A stretch of DNA of 64,000 bases, taken from positions 1,002-65,001 of the forward strand of contig VBKY01000140.1 of assembly GCA_005879255.1 (NCBI GenBank), given 5' to 3'. Shown in pieces: positions 63,989 to 64,000 of the stretch; within the stretch, counting starts at the first letter, position 1; each line of letters opens with the position of its first letter. Under the pieces are notes generated by a model. The model searched no databases, had not been told where the DNA came from, and worked only from the letters and a program-made list of their open reading frames with translations. The DNA comes from Deltaproteobacteria bacterium. GTDB lineage: Bacteria; Desulfobacterota_B; Binatia; UBA9968. The translations under genes were made by a program, and so were the position numbers.

Positions 63989-64000
63989 ATTTTCATTTTA

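Overview
The window looks like a chromosomal segment of an uncultured Gram-negative bacterium. MlaC, many lipobox proteins and a tmRNA whose tag ends in YALAA fit a Proteobacteria-like cell. The solitary TctC/Bug and NMT1-type binding proteins, a CocE-type hydrolase, LVIVD propellers and abundant intergenic repeats resemble soil or groundwater deltaproteobacterial/Binatota-type genomes. The lineage is inferred from gene style only.

1-20.3 kb is accessory DNA left of ssrA. 1-5.5 kb holds small zinc-finger and orphan genes, many with frameshifts, plus a MucR-like/HNH-repeat protein, a bacterial lysyl oxidase and an excisionase-like gene. 6.0-9.8 kb is a minus-strand backbone: tyrosine recombinase, two HTH regulators and five unknown ORFs. 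9.8-18.4 kb is a type I-E CRISPR-Cas operon in the order cas3-cas8e-cse2-cas7e-cas5e-cas6e-cas1-cas2. Its cas7e carries two frame lesions, and the array has shrunk to three identical 29-nt repeats and two 32-nt spacers. The last repeat abuts the 3' part of a YgjP/DUF45 metallopeptidase gene. A frameshifted P4-type integrase then sits beside the 3' end of ssrA (20276-20628, minus strand), a classical integration target. Nearly identical 20-bp direct repeats at 5659 and 20142 may mark the limits of an island.

20.6-53 kb looks like ordinary chromosome. It holds an SDR/haem-oxygenase-like/Bug operon, a PilZ protein, small secreted proteins, VOC and NMT1 proteins, and an IS4-family element with a 9-bp target duplication inserted in a decayed second copy of a DUF72 gene. 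DNA repair genes follow (LigD phosphoesterase, exonuclease III, Pol IV, Fpg), then hydrolases, an amidohydrolase, an MFS carrier, a biotin-enzyme carboxyltransferase, GST, an LVIVD propeller, an isochorismatase-like protein without its cysteine, a frameshifted TrmJ-like methyltransferase, and a metzincin/spermidine-synthase-like/UvrD overlapping set.

53.8-64 kb is rich in envelope proteins: MlaC, DUF4168, two paralogous glycine-zipper lipoproteins, other lipoproteins, an OtsA-OtsB fusion for trehalose synthesis, an exported-looking methyltransferase, a response regulator, a Cys-rich secreted protein, DUF3108 and M48 proteins. Osmotic or envelope stress is the likely common theme.

Single-base indels recur across the window, several of them in homopolymers. 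Part of the apparent gene decay could therefore be assembly error.
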